Positions 32,674 to 43,157 of a stretch of 64,000 nucleotides of DNA are shown here, one piece after another. Source of the DNA: Nemertoderma westbladi (lineage: Eukaryota > Xenacoelomorpha > Nemertodermatida > Nemertodermatidae); contig JAUCBJ010005083.1 of assembly GCA_032718475.1 (NCBI GenBank), positions 1 through 64,000 on the forward strand, written 5' to 3'. Position 1 is the first letter of the stretch. Each line of letters begins with the position of its first letter. A program made the translations under genes and the position numbers. The notes below the pieces were generated by a model. The model saw only the letters and a program-made list of their open reading frames with translations, searched no databases and was not told the origin of the DNA.

Positions 32674-33905
32674 TGTAATATATAATTATTTGCCTGTGAT
32701 ATTTGAAGTCGATTTAATTAACGCTGTGTCATAATGCTTGGCGGTAAATTAGGTCAATTGTAACAATAAATTTTATAATTCAGCAAAATCTGCCAAGATC
32801 TATACGGATCATGCTATGTGCTTGATTCATCTGCACTGATCATAATACATTGCAAATCTGCTACGATCATAGAATGATCATACAAAATCTTTTAAGAATT
32901 TACATATACAATATATTGAAAAAATGTGTATTTATTGAATGTATGGTTGTAATTTGTTAAATATCAAACCATTTTTACATTAAACATTATAATTATTGTC
33001 TTGGAAAGTAACAACATGGCTATTATATCTGCTACGATCAGACTACGATCAGGCCAGATAGGCAGAGGCCAATGATTTTTCATTTTTTTGCCGTATTTGA
33101 CCGACAAGAGTACTCTCTTTCACAGCGTTTTACATAAGATTACATATCATTCGAAGATCTTTTCAGATCTTATCATGATCATATCATGATAATATCAAGT
33201 TAGAAATTATCAATCAATAATTAATTATAAATTTTCAATTAATAGGTATAGAAACAAAGAAATTGATAACTCTACTTCAATATGAATTATCCAATATGGT
33301 GGCCACGTAGAGTAATTATATTAATTTATATGAATCTAATATAAATTTATTGATATTAATGGAAAGTTAAATTGGCTTATCTTAAAACCAAATTAAAATT
33401 TGTTTTGCTTAAATATAATACCATTACCACACAATAGATATACAGATAGGGACAATAGGAAATGTTAGGCAGTTAGGTGTGTAGGTGTTAGTTGTACAGT
33501 AGGATATGTAGGTAAGACATCCCCCACTGCCATAGTAACAATCCACAGTGCAAACAGAAGAATGCTTCAAATTGTGCTTAATTATTGATTGAGAACTATT
33601 AGGATCTTTGCAGAACTTTTTTATATATCATTAATTCTGCAAAGATCTACACTGACCTTAATAAAACTCCAGCCGTGGTCTTACTAATCCTGCAAAGATC
33701 TGCACTGATCTTTACCAACTCTGCTAAGATCATAGAGCAAAGGTGCCAAGATCTTACCAAGACATATAAAGATATTATGCTAAGATCAGTGCAGATTGGT
33801 GATGTTGCAAGTCTAGGGATTAACATATAGCTTACAGCCTGGCTACAGTTGTCTGGAAGTGATTTTACTTGAACTCTTTCGATTACGAATTTTTGTTTAT
33901 TCTAG
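32674..33905. repeat. AT-rich DNA with scattered GATC-containing repeats
   Basis: No gene seen. From about 32790 to 33800, degenerate 20-30 bp units built on CTGCAAAGATCTGCACTGATC recur about ten times in both orientations, e.g. near 32788, 32835, 32857, 33027, 33150, 33647, 33691, 33720, 33750 and 33780. The stretch before 33906 is the intron upstream of the first visible galactosyltransferase exon. Confidence 0.5.
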
Positions 33906-34122
33906 GAGAGATTTCGAATACGTCAACGGAATCTCGAATAGTTTTTGGGGGTGGGGAGGAGAAGATGACGATTTCGCAATACGAGCAATATTGAAAAGAG
34001 GGTTGTTCATAGAACGAAGGCCACTCAATATATCCAAATACGTAATGTTGCCCCATAAGAAAACTACAATGGGCATAGATGATCTAAATGTGAGAAGGGA
34101 ATTCCTCAATACAGTTGGAAAG
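33906..34122 (+). CDS. Beta-1,4-galactosyltransferase-like gene, penultimate coding exon
   Basis: Exon bounded by TTCTAG acceptor (33904-33905) and AAG|GTACGC donor; 217 bp, starting with the last base of a split codon and ending in phase 0. It encodes FWGWGGEDDD (about 33943-33972), the hallmark of GT7 galactosyl/N-acetylgalactosaminyltransferases, where the acidic residues serve catalysis. MLPH (34045-34056) has the M-x2-H spacing of the Mn-binding residues of this family. The enzyme would be a Golgi type II membrane protein transferring Gal or GalNAc to GlcNAc. Upstream exons lie outside the recognisable sequence. Which family member it is cannot be told. Confidence 0.88.
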
Positions 34123-34367
34123 GTACGCCGACATACACAACTCACCTTTATTCAATTTATTTTAATTATCATGTTACTGTAGGCTGCTTTAAAGAAATTA
34201 AGAGCTAAATTATCTTAACAAAAAAACATTAGTTCCTTTACTGTCGCCTCTTTACCGATTCGTCTTTTATCCACATACAGTAGGACTATAGACTACGGTA
34301 CATGGTAATAAGTAAATCCTACGCACTTTATTTTCCTAAAAATACCGGTTTTTTCCTGCAAATACAT

Positions 34368-34625
34368 GGGTGTAAACGCTACGCCGACAACCGACAGCCG
34401 ACAACCACGGCCGACAACTAAACTGATGCTTAAAACTTAAAACTTGAAATATGAAAATATGAAAATGTAAACGGAGTTCCTGTCTCTCGTTTATTGTTTT
34501 GGTTAGAATAACCTTCTACTGTAACCTGTTCCTTTTCCTCAATTAATAAATAACATTAATTAGCTTTAATAATATTTGTCGGCGTTGGTTGTCGGTAGTC
34601 GGTTGTCGGCGTAGCGTTTACACCC
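34368..34625. mobile_element. MULE-like MITE with 9-bp TSD
   Basis: 258-bp element with inverted ends GGGTGTAAACGCTACGCCGA and its complement, arms about 50 bp, made of repeated CCGACAAC. It is flanked on both sides by the perfect 9-bp direct repeat CAAATACAT (34359-34367 and 34626-34634). Nine-bp duplications are typical of Mutator-like elements. The centre contains a partial copy of the interspersed AACCTGTT repeat (34485-34553, - strand). Confidence 0.85.
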
Positions 34626-34683
34626 CAAATACATTGGCATATTGTCCTAAAAAATTACAAGTGTTTGTGTTCCTCTCTAATAA

Positions 34684-35243
34684 GTGTTTAAACGGGATCC
34701 CTATCCCGAAAAACCGCGATCCCGGCGAAAAATGCAATCCCGATCCCGAATTTGTTGGAACGGGATCCCGAACTATAAATTGTGAAGTGAATTTCTTGAA
34801 TATCTGATAAATAGTTGCAGCGGAACGGAAATGTTTTGATGATATCGAATTTCTATGTCAGTAAGCCATCCAATTGCAAAATAATTTTATTATAACTTTA
34901 TCTTACTGATTGTTTAGTGGTTAGCATACCTGAACGTTTATCGGGAGACGCGGGTTCGATCCCCGCTGGTGGCGAATTCATTTTTTCCGCTCCATTTGCT
35001 ATAGAGTTGGATCATCCTTAGTCCTGTTTAATTACTTAATAATTTATCTTACTAATATTTCAGAAGTGTAAGATAAGGAAAGGGAGTGTTACCCAAAACC
35101 CCCCACATCTACTATTAACTTTAGGGAAATTTAATACAAAATTGTAATCCTGCTCCCGAAAATCGGGATTCTGAGAGAGAGAGTGTGTGATAATCCCGGT
35201 AACAATCCCGGAAATCCTGAAAGGTTTGATCCTGTTTAAACAC
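34684..35243. mobile_element. Inverted-repeat element with GGGATCCCG-rich ends
   Basis: Ends GTGTTTAAACGGGATC and GATCCTGTTTAAACAC are inverted copies, followed inward on both sides by repeats of ATCCCG/CGGGAT. No clear target duplication. A tRNA-like sequence lies inside. Superfamily undetermined. Confidence 0.5.
34905..34974 (+). tRNA. tRNA-like pseudogene or SINE head
   Basis: Contains an A-box-like TAGTGGTTAGCATACC (34915-34930), a T arm GCGGGTTCGATCCCCGC with B box, and a 3' acceptor-like TGGTGGCG. The 5' side (CTTACTGATTG) does not pair with the acceptor 3' strand, so a functional tRNA is unlikely. It may be a decayed tRNA or the 5' part of a tRNA-derived SINE. Confidence 0.45.
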
Positions 35244-35343
35244 TACCCTCTACAACTAAGTGCTAATTACAATACGCACATGATAATCGTATCAGTTAGC
35301 AATCGTTTTATTTTTTTTTGTATTTATGCAAACTGGTACTATA

Positions 35344-35345
<2 letters not shown>

Positions 35346-35435
<90 letters not shown>

Positions 35436-35473
35436 CCACACACACACCCCCACACACCCCCACACACAACACA
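35346..35473. repeat. CA microsatellite
   Basis: Long (CA)n run that degenerates at its 3' end into CCCCACACA variants. No coding meaning. Confidence 0.95.
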
Positions 35474-35512
35474 CCCATCACACACTATCACACCACATGT
35501 AGGCCTATTCTA

Positions 35513-35750
35513 TGAAGCGCCGTTTACGCCAAAACTATCGGAATACATATTATATTCAAGTTGTATCAATAAAAAAATATTATACTTAAGATGTTCCTAA
35601 ATTCTCGGACGAGTTTTTCTCGGCCGAGAATTTAGAAACATCTTAAGTCATAATATTTTGTATTACATTTGTATATAGTATAATATTTTGTATTATATAC
35701 TGTAGTATAATATTTATTCCGATAGTTTTGGTCTAGACGGCCCTTCGGCC
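35513..35750. repeat. Palindromic element with strong central hairpin
   Basis: Central arms at 35585-35610 and 35622-35647 (CTTAAGATGTT(C/T)CTAAATTCTCGG and complement) with a 11-bp loop. Outer arms carry CCAAAACTATCGGAATA (about 35530) and its complement (about 35713-35729). Nested inverted repeats suggest a small foldback MITE of about 235 bp. Confidence 0.65.
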
Positions 35751-36090
35751 ACCACTCCACCAACCTCTAACGGTACTGTATCTGGAAGCGAAGTGTAAAT
35801 GCATGACGACTGTAGGACAACATTGTGTCGTTGGCGGTGAGCAAGATAATTGTTCTATCACTTTATTTAATTTTTAATTAAGATAATTGTAACTGCAACC
35901 TACTGTACTGTACAGTAGCAATAAATAATTTAAATCATAAAGTTCCAATGTAGATTGACTAAGCATACTGTATATTATAAATAATAAAAATTGCATTCAC
36001 TTCGAAAACTTTTATTTAATTATTAGTTTTTTGACATTTTCTTCACTCTATCAATAATTATTAATTTTCAGTTTTCATGTTTTATTGCAG

Positions 36091-36231
36091 AGGGAGAAAA
36101 TCGATGGTCTAAATTCAGTTAAGTACATATTGCTGAATACTACATCCGAGAACTTGTACTCAAGACTACTGATTTCGATACGCGCCGAAGACTATCCATA
36201 TACTCTTATGAATCGTTTAGGATACAATTAA
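36091..36231 (+). CDS. Beta-1,4-galactosyltransferase-like gene, last coding exon
   Basis: Acceptor TTTATTGCAG (ends 36090); 46 codons and TAA at 36229-36231. It begins REKIDGLNSVKY, matching the D-G-L-N motif that closes the catalytic domain of beta-1,4-galactosyltransferases, and joins in phase 0 with 33906-34122. The C-terminus (LMNRLGYN) follows shortly after the catalytic domain, as is normal in this family. Confidence 0.85.
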   Translation, partial: REKIDGLNSVKYILLNTTSENLYSRLLISIRAEDYPYTLMNRLGYN

Positions 36232-36642
36232 TACAACAAATTATCTGTTAACCATAACATAAAGTAATGAATTTACTACAGTAGTACTACAAATTATTGT
36301 ATAATAAATTACAAATATTTTACTACTGCAGTATTTTCAAATGATTTTTATAAAGTCCTGTAGCGTTTCTTCCTTCGCCTTAACTCGTTGAACCGGTTCC
36401 CCCTAAAATAGTTTTCGTCTTCAATCATCCTCAAAGGGGTTGGGAACTGGACCACCCTGCGAATAATATTGTCCAAAAGCAGCCAGCGGGTGAGATTAAA
36501 CGAGGAAGGATCCATGCGTGAAGGATCCATTGTGGCTCCTAAAAGTAACTGTTATCGCTCTAATCTATCGCTATCATTAATTGTTATATGTCATGTCACC
36601 GCACAGGCAGGCGCCACAAACACATGTACATATCCTGCCTTG
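36232..36642. other. 3' flank of the galactosyltransferase-like gene
   Basis: AT-rich then mixed sequence. A plausible polyadenylation signal was not singled out (several AATAAA-like strings). Nothing else supported. Confidence 0.4.
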
Positions 36643-37215
36643 ACTACTACTACTAGGATCGGCATGCTGCATTGCAGCTGCATTTTTAAGAATGCTGTGC
36701 CGGCTTGTCAACAAAATTGCACCGCCACAACTCCCTATCACCCATGACATTTGCTAGATCATCCGCATCTTTAAGGCCAGTGTCCTTTAAGATGCGTCTC
36801 AAGAAAGTCATGGGCTGTCCACCATGCTTATTCACTCCATGAGGCTGCCAAAGTACAAGATTATGCACTGGCTGGTCCTCACGGCGAAAGCAATGTCCTG
36901 CAAAGCGGAGGCGATTTTGTTCTAGTGTCAAGCTTGGGGGAACCAATGAGACACCTCCAATGTTATATAGTGTCTGGTTGGAGATGTGTGCATTGTACTT
37001 GACACAATGAACCCGGCGTAGCATTCTTGTGAATGTGCCATCCAGAGATTTGGTGTCCTCAGCAGTTAGAGCCCAGCATGGACTCCCGTAGAGGAGTACT
37101 GGAACTACTGCTGCTCTAAATAATCGGACCTTAAGTTTCCGATTAATTCTCGGTGACTTCCAAATCCTGGAAAGCCTATTCAAGGCTGCCCATGCCTTCC
37201 CCTTACGTATGTGAA
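36643..37215 (-). pseudogene. LINE 3' end (RT C-terminal region), truncated copy 1
   Basis: On the - strand an ORF (stop at 36686) reads KGKAWAALNRLSRIWKSPRI, YGSPCWALTAEDTKSLDGTF and LRFAGHCFRREDQPVHN, the conserved region after the RT catalytic core of RTE-like and related LINEs. It ends in a short GTAGTAGTAG-type 3' tail (ACTACTACTACTAG on the + strand at 36645). It is 5'-truncated near 37215. The copy at 63158-64000 is nearly identical, so this LINE was recently active. Confidence 0.85.
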
Positions 37216-37637
37216 GGTCATTAGCCTTGACATTAGGTTGCAATTACTGGCAATGGGTGGATGCCGGGGGTCTGTGTGAAACCTCGGTATGGCTCGGGTG
37301 AAAAAAAATATAAACAAATATCTTACTGAGGTTATATGTTTAAGCATTTCAAAGTAATTGCAATGCACCCAGTGGTGGTCGTCCTGTAAAAACTTCAAAT
37401 TAATTAATAAACATACAGTATTAGTGTACGCTTCGTATTTATCAACGAGTAGAAACGAACGCGATTGGCTAGTTCACAGTTGCTTTCACTTTGTGTACCG
37501 GTACTGCTGTACATAGGTACTGTAAGATATATACCGGTACTGGAAATACTTTTTAGTTACCTTGCTTGATTAATTGAATTAGTAAACTATAATTAATAAT
37601 TTTTACGGTGAAGCGCATACTTTAACATATGAAATAA
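37216..37637. other. Intergenic AT-rich sequence
   Basis: No gene or element recognised; contains short ACCGGTACTG-type strings common in this genome. Confidence 0.4.
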
Positions 37638-37645
37638 TTTTCACT

Positions 37646-38765
37646 CAGTGGCGTATCCAGGGGTAGTGGCGCCCCGGGGCGAGAGGTTGATAAGCCGCCC
37701 CCAACCCCAACCCCCCCCCCCCCCCCCCCCACCCCCTCATTAACAATAAAAAGCGAAAAAATTTAATACCTTATTATTTAGTCGTACAGCTTATAATTGG
37801 GATCCTCAAAAAATTCGTTAAAGATATTTGATGGAATTAAATTTACAAACCTAATTGAGCAAATACGAGGAATCTTACAAGGGGACTCATTCTCTACCAT
37901 CATGCTTTTTAATGTAGCCGACCTTTCAACTTCGCCAAATAAGTTCTACCTTGGTGTTCGTCTTTTTTGCGGATGATCTTGTAATTTACTCGACTAAACG
38001 CAACGACATTCAGCGGGCGTTTGATGAATTGGAGAAATGGCGCAACTTAAATCAAATGGAACTCAACTTAAGGAAGACTAAAATAGTTAAGTTCCGACGT
38101 GCAGGTCGAGCCTTTTTCTTAAGGAAGGTGTTATAATATAACCTGTCTACCTTACCTAATTGTATTAAAAATAATAACATTATTATTACATCTGTTCTTG
38201 TAAGCAAAGATGTTGCGCTTTATTTATACTGTAATTACATCAATATGCTAACTAATTGGATTTTAAATAACAGCATAAAAAAAAGGGGGGGGGGGGGGAT
38301 CCTTTTGACATTATATTCCAGTCCATGGTGAAATACATATTGATAAACGCCGTGGCGTTTATTCCAGGAAGGCGTTTAATTAAGATGCTTGGATGAGGAT
38401 AGCCAGGGAACGTTTATTCGAAGGGGGTGGGCTCATAATTCGAAGAAATACGGTCAGTCGGATGTAAACAAATTACGAGTCCTCAAATAGCCAACAACGC
38501 TACAACAGTAAGTTACCAGCAATTCCTATTTCAAATTTCCCACCAACCTACACTCAGACATAAATTTAGTATCTAAATTTCGCAAGATAAAAATAATTTG
38601 CTAGATTTAATAGTAGGCCTACTATATGCATATTGCTGTATGTATATTGCACTACCCAATCTTATTCATTTCTCTCCGCCAGTTACTTGTCCTGTAAATA
38701 TCTTTTAAAATGCGGTGTTATCAATGAGGGGCGCCCCGGCTCGCCATGGTCTGGTTACGCCACTG
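37646..38765. mobile_element. hAT-type DNA transposon, non-autonomous, 8-bp TSD
   Basis: Ends CAGTGGCGTATCCAG and CTGGTTACGCCACTG are inverted repeats, extending inward with GGCGCCCCGG on both sides. The perfect 8-bp direct repeat TTTTCACT flanks it (37638-37645 and 38766-38773). Eight-bp duplications and CAGTGGCG ends are characteristic of hAT. There is no transposase ORF; the interior holds a poly-C tract and a fragment of a reverse transcriptase. Confidence 0.9.
37838..38136 (+). pseudogene. Reverse transcriptase fragment inside the hAT element
   Basis: Frames read TNLIEQIRGILQGDSFS (RT motif with QGD) then, after a frameshift, FADDLVIYSTKRNDIQRAF and ELNLRKTKIV. FADD is the RT catalytic motif. 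The fragment is about 100 codons, broken and AT-flanked; it is a captured or inserted LINE piece of a different family from those at 36643 and 63158. Confidence 0.7.
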
Positions 38766-38773
38766 TTTTCACT

Positions 38774-40195
38774 CACTAAATTTACGCGTTGGGGGGCTAA
38801 TTGTTTACCATAATTTTACGTGGTTTTTCATCTACCTGTCTCAAAGCTGATCCTACACTTACCTGCATAAGTCCTAAAAAAGGGTATTAAATCTCGCAAT
38901 ACGAAACTATAAACACATTTTTAAATTTCGCAATTTACGAACATTAAGATTTTGAACATACAGTAGAAATTGACATAAAATATCTTTCAAAGTTCCTTAT
39001 TCTGTCAGGACAACCTTTGAACTACTAATCGAACAAATAACCGAATCAAATGCATACAGTATATTCATGACTATTATGTACAGTAGAATCTGACAATGTA
39101 CACATAATAAAGTTACATTTTGTTATCTCTTAGAAAATGTGTAATAGTTTTGTATATAATAATAATTTTATTTCCTACACTATATTATACACACATCCAC
39201 TGATCACATATCTACTGTATTGTACAGTAGGCGATTGGCATGGGCGAGTCAGAAAGTGAATTCAGTCAAATATTTCCCAAATCTTCCTGGTAAATTCAGT
39301 TCAGCGATATTATTTATTTTAATTATTTATATAATAAGGAAAGAATTAAGGAATGCCACTCTCCACTGATATAACCAGATGTCAGTAGAGGGCCTATGCA
39401 TGCCTACCAGCCTACTGGCCTACAGTACTGCAGAACCGGACCGGTAGGCCTATGTAATAATAAAATAAATATTGTATATTCAAGGACTACTTACTACTGA
39501 TCCACATTGACCCCGTTATCGTTGTCCGGATTACTGCTGAGCCAGTCCTTCAGTATAGTACTGTAGTACCGGTCTGCCGGTAGTTCCTTGTGTATAATTT
39601 GTCTGTGGTGGCTGGACGCTTACTAAGACTGTATTTCCTTACCTGCAGACCTGGTATCTGCACTCCTTTTCTGTTTTGTATTGCCGACTACTGGATCAGG
39701 TACCTGGGTACCGGTACCGGTATATATAGTTGGATAACTGACATCGACATCTGGACTACCGGACTATGGCTGTATGGACTACATTATTTATTGCTGTATT
39801 GTACGTACAACTGCAGTAGCCTCCTACAGTACTGTATGACAGTATGATATTAACTCGTTTTTTATTATTTAGTGTACAAATACAAAAATAGCAGTGGCGC
39901 AGCGCAGCCACAGGGGGGGGTGGGGGGTGGGACAGTGGGACACGTCCCTCGAACTTTTCAGGAATGAATGCGCAAATACAAAATTCTGACTCACCTACTG
40001 TACTGCTGTAATACTGTAAGGACAAGGCTGCAAGGGAGGTGATACTACTGTCTGACTGTATGTTTCAAATTTCATGGAATCTCATTAATATTTATTGTAA
40101 AAAAAAATTTTGTGGTGGGGGGTTATGCCGGACCTAAAATAATTTTATCGTCCCCCCACCCTAACCTACTTTTGGGAACGTGGCGCAAAACCCGC
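38774..40195. other. Intergenic sequence, mostly featureless
   Basis: AT-rich, with ACTGTACAGTA and ACCGGT clusters at 39200-39840. At 39891 CAGTGGCGCAGCGCAG followed by a G-run shares its first eight bases with the hAT element ends, possibly a lone terminus. No gene supported. Confidence 0.4.
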
Positions 40196-40395
40196 CTTGG
40201 CGAATTAATATCCCGCCACAATGTTAAATTCTCAATTTAGGGAAAGGAGCAGGTTACAGTGGCACGTTATTTTAACCAAAACAATAAACTAAACACAATA
40301 GAACAGGTTACAGTTTTATTTTTGAGAGTAATCAGCTGTTATTTGCGTCGAATTTCCCCTGGAGAGGGATGAATTTTTATTGCGTCAAGTTCCCC
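40196..40395 (+). repeat. Interspersed repeat M, copy 1
   Basis: A roughly 200-bp repeat present several times here. Landmarks in order: CGAATTAATAT, AGCAGGTTACAGT, CAATAAACTAAA, AATAGAACAGGTTACAG, ATCAGCTGTTATTTGCGTCG and CCCCTGGAGAGGGATGAATT, followed by a poly-C tract. Other copies: 41488-41675, 44143-44325 (-), 52204-52402 (-), with partials at 34485-34553 and 60222-60331. No coding capacity; probably a MITE or SINE. Confidence 0.75.
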
Positions 40396-40721
40396 CCCCC
40401 CCCCCCCCCCCCCCACCCCCATCTGCTGTGATGACCGAACAGGCAGATTCTAAATAGTACAAAAGGCCTATCCTAGTATTAGGCTAAACTGTCCCTCTAT
40501 ATACTGTAATGCAATATCACGACCACCTCACCCTCACATACAGTCATTTAAGCACATATTTGGGGACTCAAAACTCAGATAGTACACTGTACAGCTGTAT
40601 GTACAGCTATTTATTCTGTTATTGAATTTAGTATTATCAGAAGGAATAGGCCTAGGCTTACAATAAGTGGATGCTGAGTTTGATTTCTGTCCTATTATAT
40701 ATATCAATTCGGCAATTTACG

Positions 40722-40934
40722 ATGAAGACATTAAGGGATTTGTGTTTGCAATCTATTGCGGAGAACTTGTCACTCATACCTCAAATTGTAAAACATTTGC
40801 CAATTATTCTCAAGGAACATTTACTGTCTTATATAATTGCCCACGAAATGTTAGTGAATGAAAGGTTCCCAGCTGTTACCTACAATTTATTTGACAAAAT
40901 GTTGAGGACAGTTGTTATGGATCATTGCAACCAG
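40722..40934 (+). CDS. LRR (AMN1/FBXL-type) gene, first coding exon
   Basis: ATG at 40722 (MKTLRDLCLQSIAENL) and donor CAG|GTTTGT after codon 71; ends in phase 0, as the next exon requires. The peptide, leucine-rich with LPIILKEHLLSYI, resembles the N-terminal helix seen in AMN1-like and some FBXL-like LRR proteins. No canonical F-box is visible. In-frame sequence upstream of the ATG is open for a short way, so an earlier start is possible but has no support. Confidence 0.7.
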
Positions 40935-41487
40935 GTTTGTTGGGGTGGTCGAACCATTGTTGTATGGTACGGTACATTACTGTACGTACTGTACTGTAGA
41001 CAGACATGCGATCGTATGTGAGTGAGAGGCCAGAGCCTCAGATTTTGTTAGGCCTCGGCCGGGTCCGGGTCACATATGAGTTTTCAACTTTCGATCCCAG
41101 GCCCGAGTTCACACATAAAAACATTCAATTTTCAGCTCATAAAACATTATGAGTGACCAAAAAACATGTATGTACGTACTATAATGGAAATGTAAGGGGG
41201 GGGGGGGGGGGGGGGGGTAGGTAGGTATTTATGTGAGATTGCTAAGATCTCTGACGAGGAGAGGGTGGGAGCCAAATTTTTATTTAATGTTTGTTTCAGT
41301 TTGTGTGCATTTAGCAAACACTTTCGGGGCATTTACGTTATCCCATTTATTTTAAAATGGTTGTGATATTACCAAGTTCATCTTTATTACTAAACCTGTA
41401 GACAGCAAATCTAAGACAAGCACGCGAATCAACTATGACAGGAAGAAACTCGAGATATGGGTGGAGGTGGAGGGGGAGCTTGATCCA

Positions 41488-41675
41488 AATCCATCTCGGC
41501 GAATTAATATATCGTCTCATTGTTAAATTTATCAATTATGGGAAAGAAAGGAGTTATTCTAACCAAATCAATAAACTAAAATCAATAGAACAAGTTACAG
41601 TTATTTTTTTGGGAGTAGCCACTAGTCAGCTGTTATTTGCGACGGATTTCCCCTGGACATGGATGAATTTTGATT
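41488..41675 (+). repeat. Interspersed repeat M, copy 2
   Basis: Carries GGCGAATTAATAT, CAATAAACTAAAATCAATAG, AGTCAGCTGTTATTTGCGAC and CCCCTGGACATGGATGAATT in the same order as copy 1. Confidence 0.75.
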
Positions 41676-42371
41676 GTGCTGAGTTGTTGAAAGTCCCTAA
41701 TCTGAAAAACTTATAACGATAATAATGCAGTAATGGATGCTTCCACAGTAGAAGGCCAACCCGTATTGAAGTGCTTCTCCAGTTAATAGATTGAAGACAG
41801 ATTCAATATACCAGAATATACTGTATATTAAAAAGCCCACAGGGAATCAGTCAAGAGGCATATTCGGATTATTCCCCAGAAACCCAAATGAAGACATTTT
41901 GTGCCATGACAACACTTTGTGAGAGACAGAGAAAGATCTTAAGATAGCCTACAAGGTAAAAACTGAACAAACAACAATCGAAAACATCAACAAATTGAGA
42001 AGGCTAAAGAAGACTTCAAAGTGTAAAATTTAAGCAATTACAACCGCTCACGCTCACCTTACAACAGTCTAGACTTATGTGGCAAACTGTAAATGTGGTA
42101 TATGGACGGCAAAGTTGCACGAGGGGCGCCTAAAAACTGATAGTCCAGGAGAACGTGTTAGAAAATGGAAAGATCATTTAACAGTAACTTGTTTGGGCAG
42201 CCACCAAATATTGAGGTCAGCCCTACTTATATATGATAAGACGAAAGACGATGTCTATAGAAACAATGGACTTGCCGAACGTATCAACATAACATTATGG
42301 AATCATTATTGGATGTTTGCAACCGGACTTTGAACCATTTCATTAATCCTCTGTGCTCCTGTGGGTTGGGG

Positions 42372-42402
42372 TCAAGGCGACCTAATATAGAGGTCGCCTT
42401 GG
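42372..42402. repeat. Short hairpin CAAGGCGACCT / AGGTCGCCTTGG
   Basis: Perfect inverted repeat with 11-12 bp arms and a 7-base AT loop. AAGGCGACC recurs at about 44122, suggesting the hairpin belongs to a dispersed repeat. Confidence 0.6.
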
Positions 42403-42741
42403 TTGGGGTGGTGCAGATAAAGAGTGCGGTTGAAGCGAGGGAGGGAACTTTCCTCTCTTCTTTGATTTATTCTTATTGGCGGTTTGGTTAAATTTCTTAT
42501 TTATTTATTTAAATTTCTTAAGTACCGATTTTGGGATAGAATTACTCAATTTGAATCTGTATCTGATAACTGAGCCTCGTGCTGCGCGAAGGGCCCCACG
42601 AACGTGTTATATTGAGAGCAATTGAGAGAATCTAAATTGCAAAAACTACGTAAGTCTGGAAGGACCTCTTCACCACTGTGTGAGCTTGTAGCCTAGTAAT
42701 AGTAACAATAGCTGATATTGTTAATATTGTATTCCTTTCAG

Positions 42742-42895
42742 GTTACTGATAAGTTTTTATCTCAATTGAGTCGTTCCGGATGCAAACTGAAGTCGTTATC
42801 AATATTTAGTTGTCTGAACGCTGGGGATAAAGGATTAGCTACCTTGCTCCAATCACAAACTGAGCTGGAGAGTTTACAACTAACCCAGTTGCCGG
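42742..42895 (+). CDS. LRR gene, exon 2
   Basis: Acceptor ATTCCTTTCAG and donor GCCGG|GTAAG; 154 bp from phase 0 to phase 1. Encodes VTDKFLSQLSRSGCKLKSLS and ELESLQLTQLPG, matching cysteine-containing LRR units (L-x2-L-x-I-x2-C). The leftover G joins GT of exon 3 to give Gly. Confidence 0.85.
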
Positions 42896-42929
42896 GTAAG
42901 TTGAGCACACAGTAGCCTCAATGGTCTTG

Positions 42930-43157
42930 GTTAGTGCCACGCGAGATATTAGTGCCCGCGAGTCATTAGTGCCCGCGAGTCATTAGTGCCCGCGAGTCAT
43001 TAGTGCCCGCGAATCATTAGTGCCCGCGAATCATTAGTGCCCGCGAGATATTAGTGCCCGCGAATCATTAGTGCCCGCGAGATATTAGTGCCCGCGAGAT
43101 ATTAGTGCCCGTGAATCATTAGTGCCCGCGAGTCATTAGTGCCCGCAAGTCATTAGT
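42930..43157. repeat. 17-bp minisatellite, about 13 copies
   Basis: Unit ATTAGTGCCCGCGAGTC with variants (AATC, AGAT endings). Starts about 35 bp after the exon 2 donor. CpG-rich compared with the surrounding intron. Confidence 0.92.

Larger units (their letters stand above)
34123..36090 (+). other. Intron of the galactosyltransferase-like gene
   Basis: About 1.97 kb between phase-compatible exons, filled mainly with repeats: a MULE-like MITE (34368-34625), an inverted-repeat element with a tRNA-like piece (34684-35243), a CA microsatellite (35346-35473) and a palindromic element (35513-35750). The remainder is AT-rich with no feature. Confidence 0.8.
40935..42741 (+). other. Intron 1 of the LRR gene
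   Basis: 1807 bp, GT...AG. Contains a poly-G tract (41196-41218), a copy of repeat M (41488-41675) and an 11-bp-arm hairpin (42372-42402). No other gene. Confidence 0.75.

Noticed and set aside
34905-34974. Functional tRNA gene
   Set aside because: The 5' acceptor strand does not pair with the 3' strand, so it is listed only as tRNA-like.
35187-35600. 137-codon His/Thr ORF and its antisense Cys/Val counterpart
   Set aside because: They read through the CA microsatellite; no gene-like sequence outside it.
39590-40025. Short ORFs on both strands (85 and 89 codons)
   Set aside because: Composed of ACTGTA/ACCGGT-type low-complexity sequence; no splice or homology support.
42930-43157. Possible CRISPR array (also considered for 45135, 50319, 56366 and 61163)
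   Set aside because: Units are head-to-tail without unique spacers, and the DNA is animal nuclear sequence.
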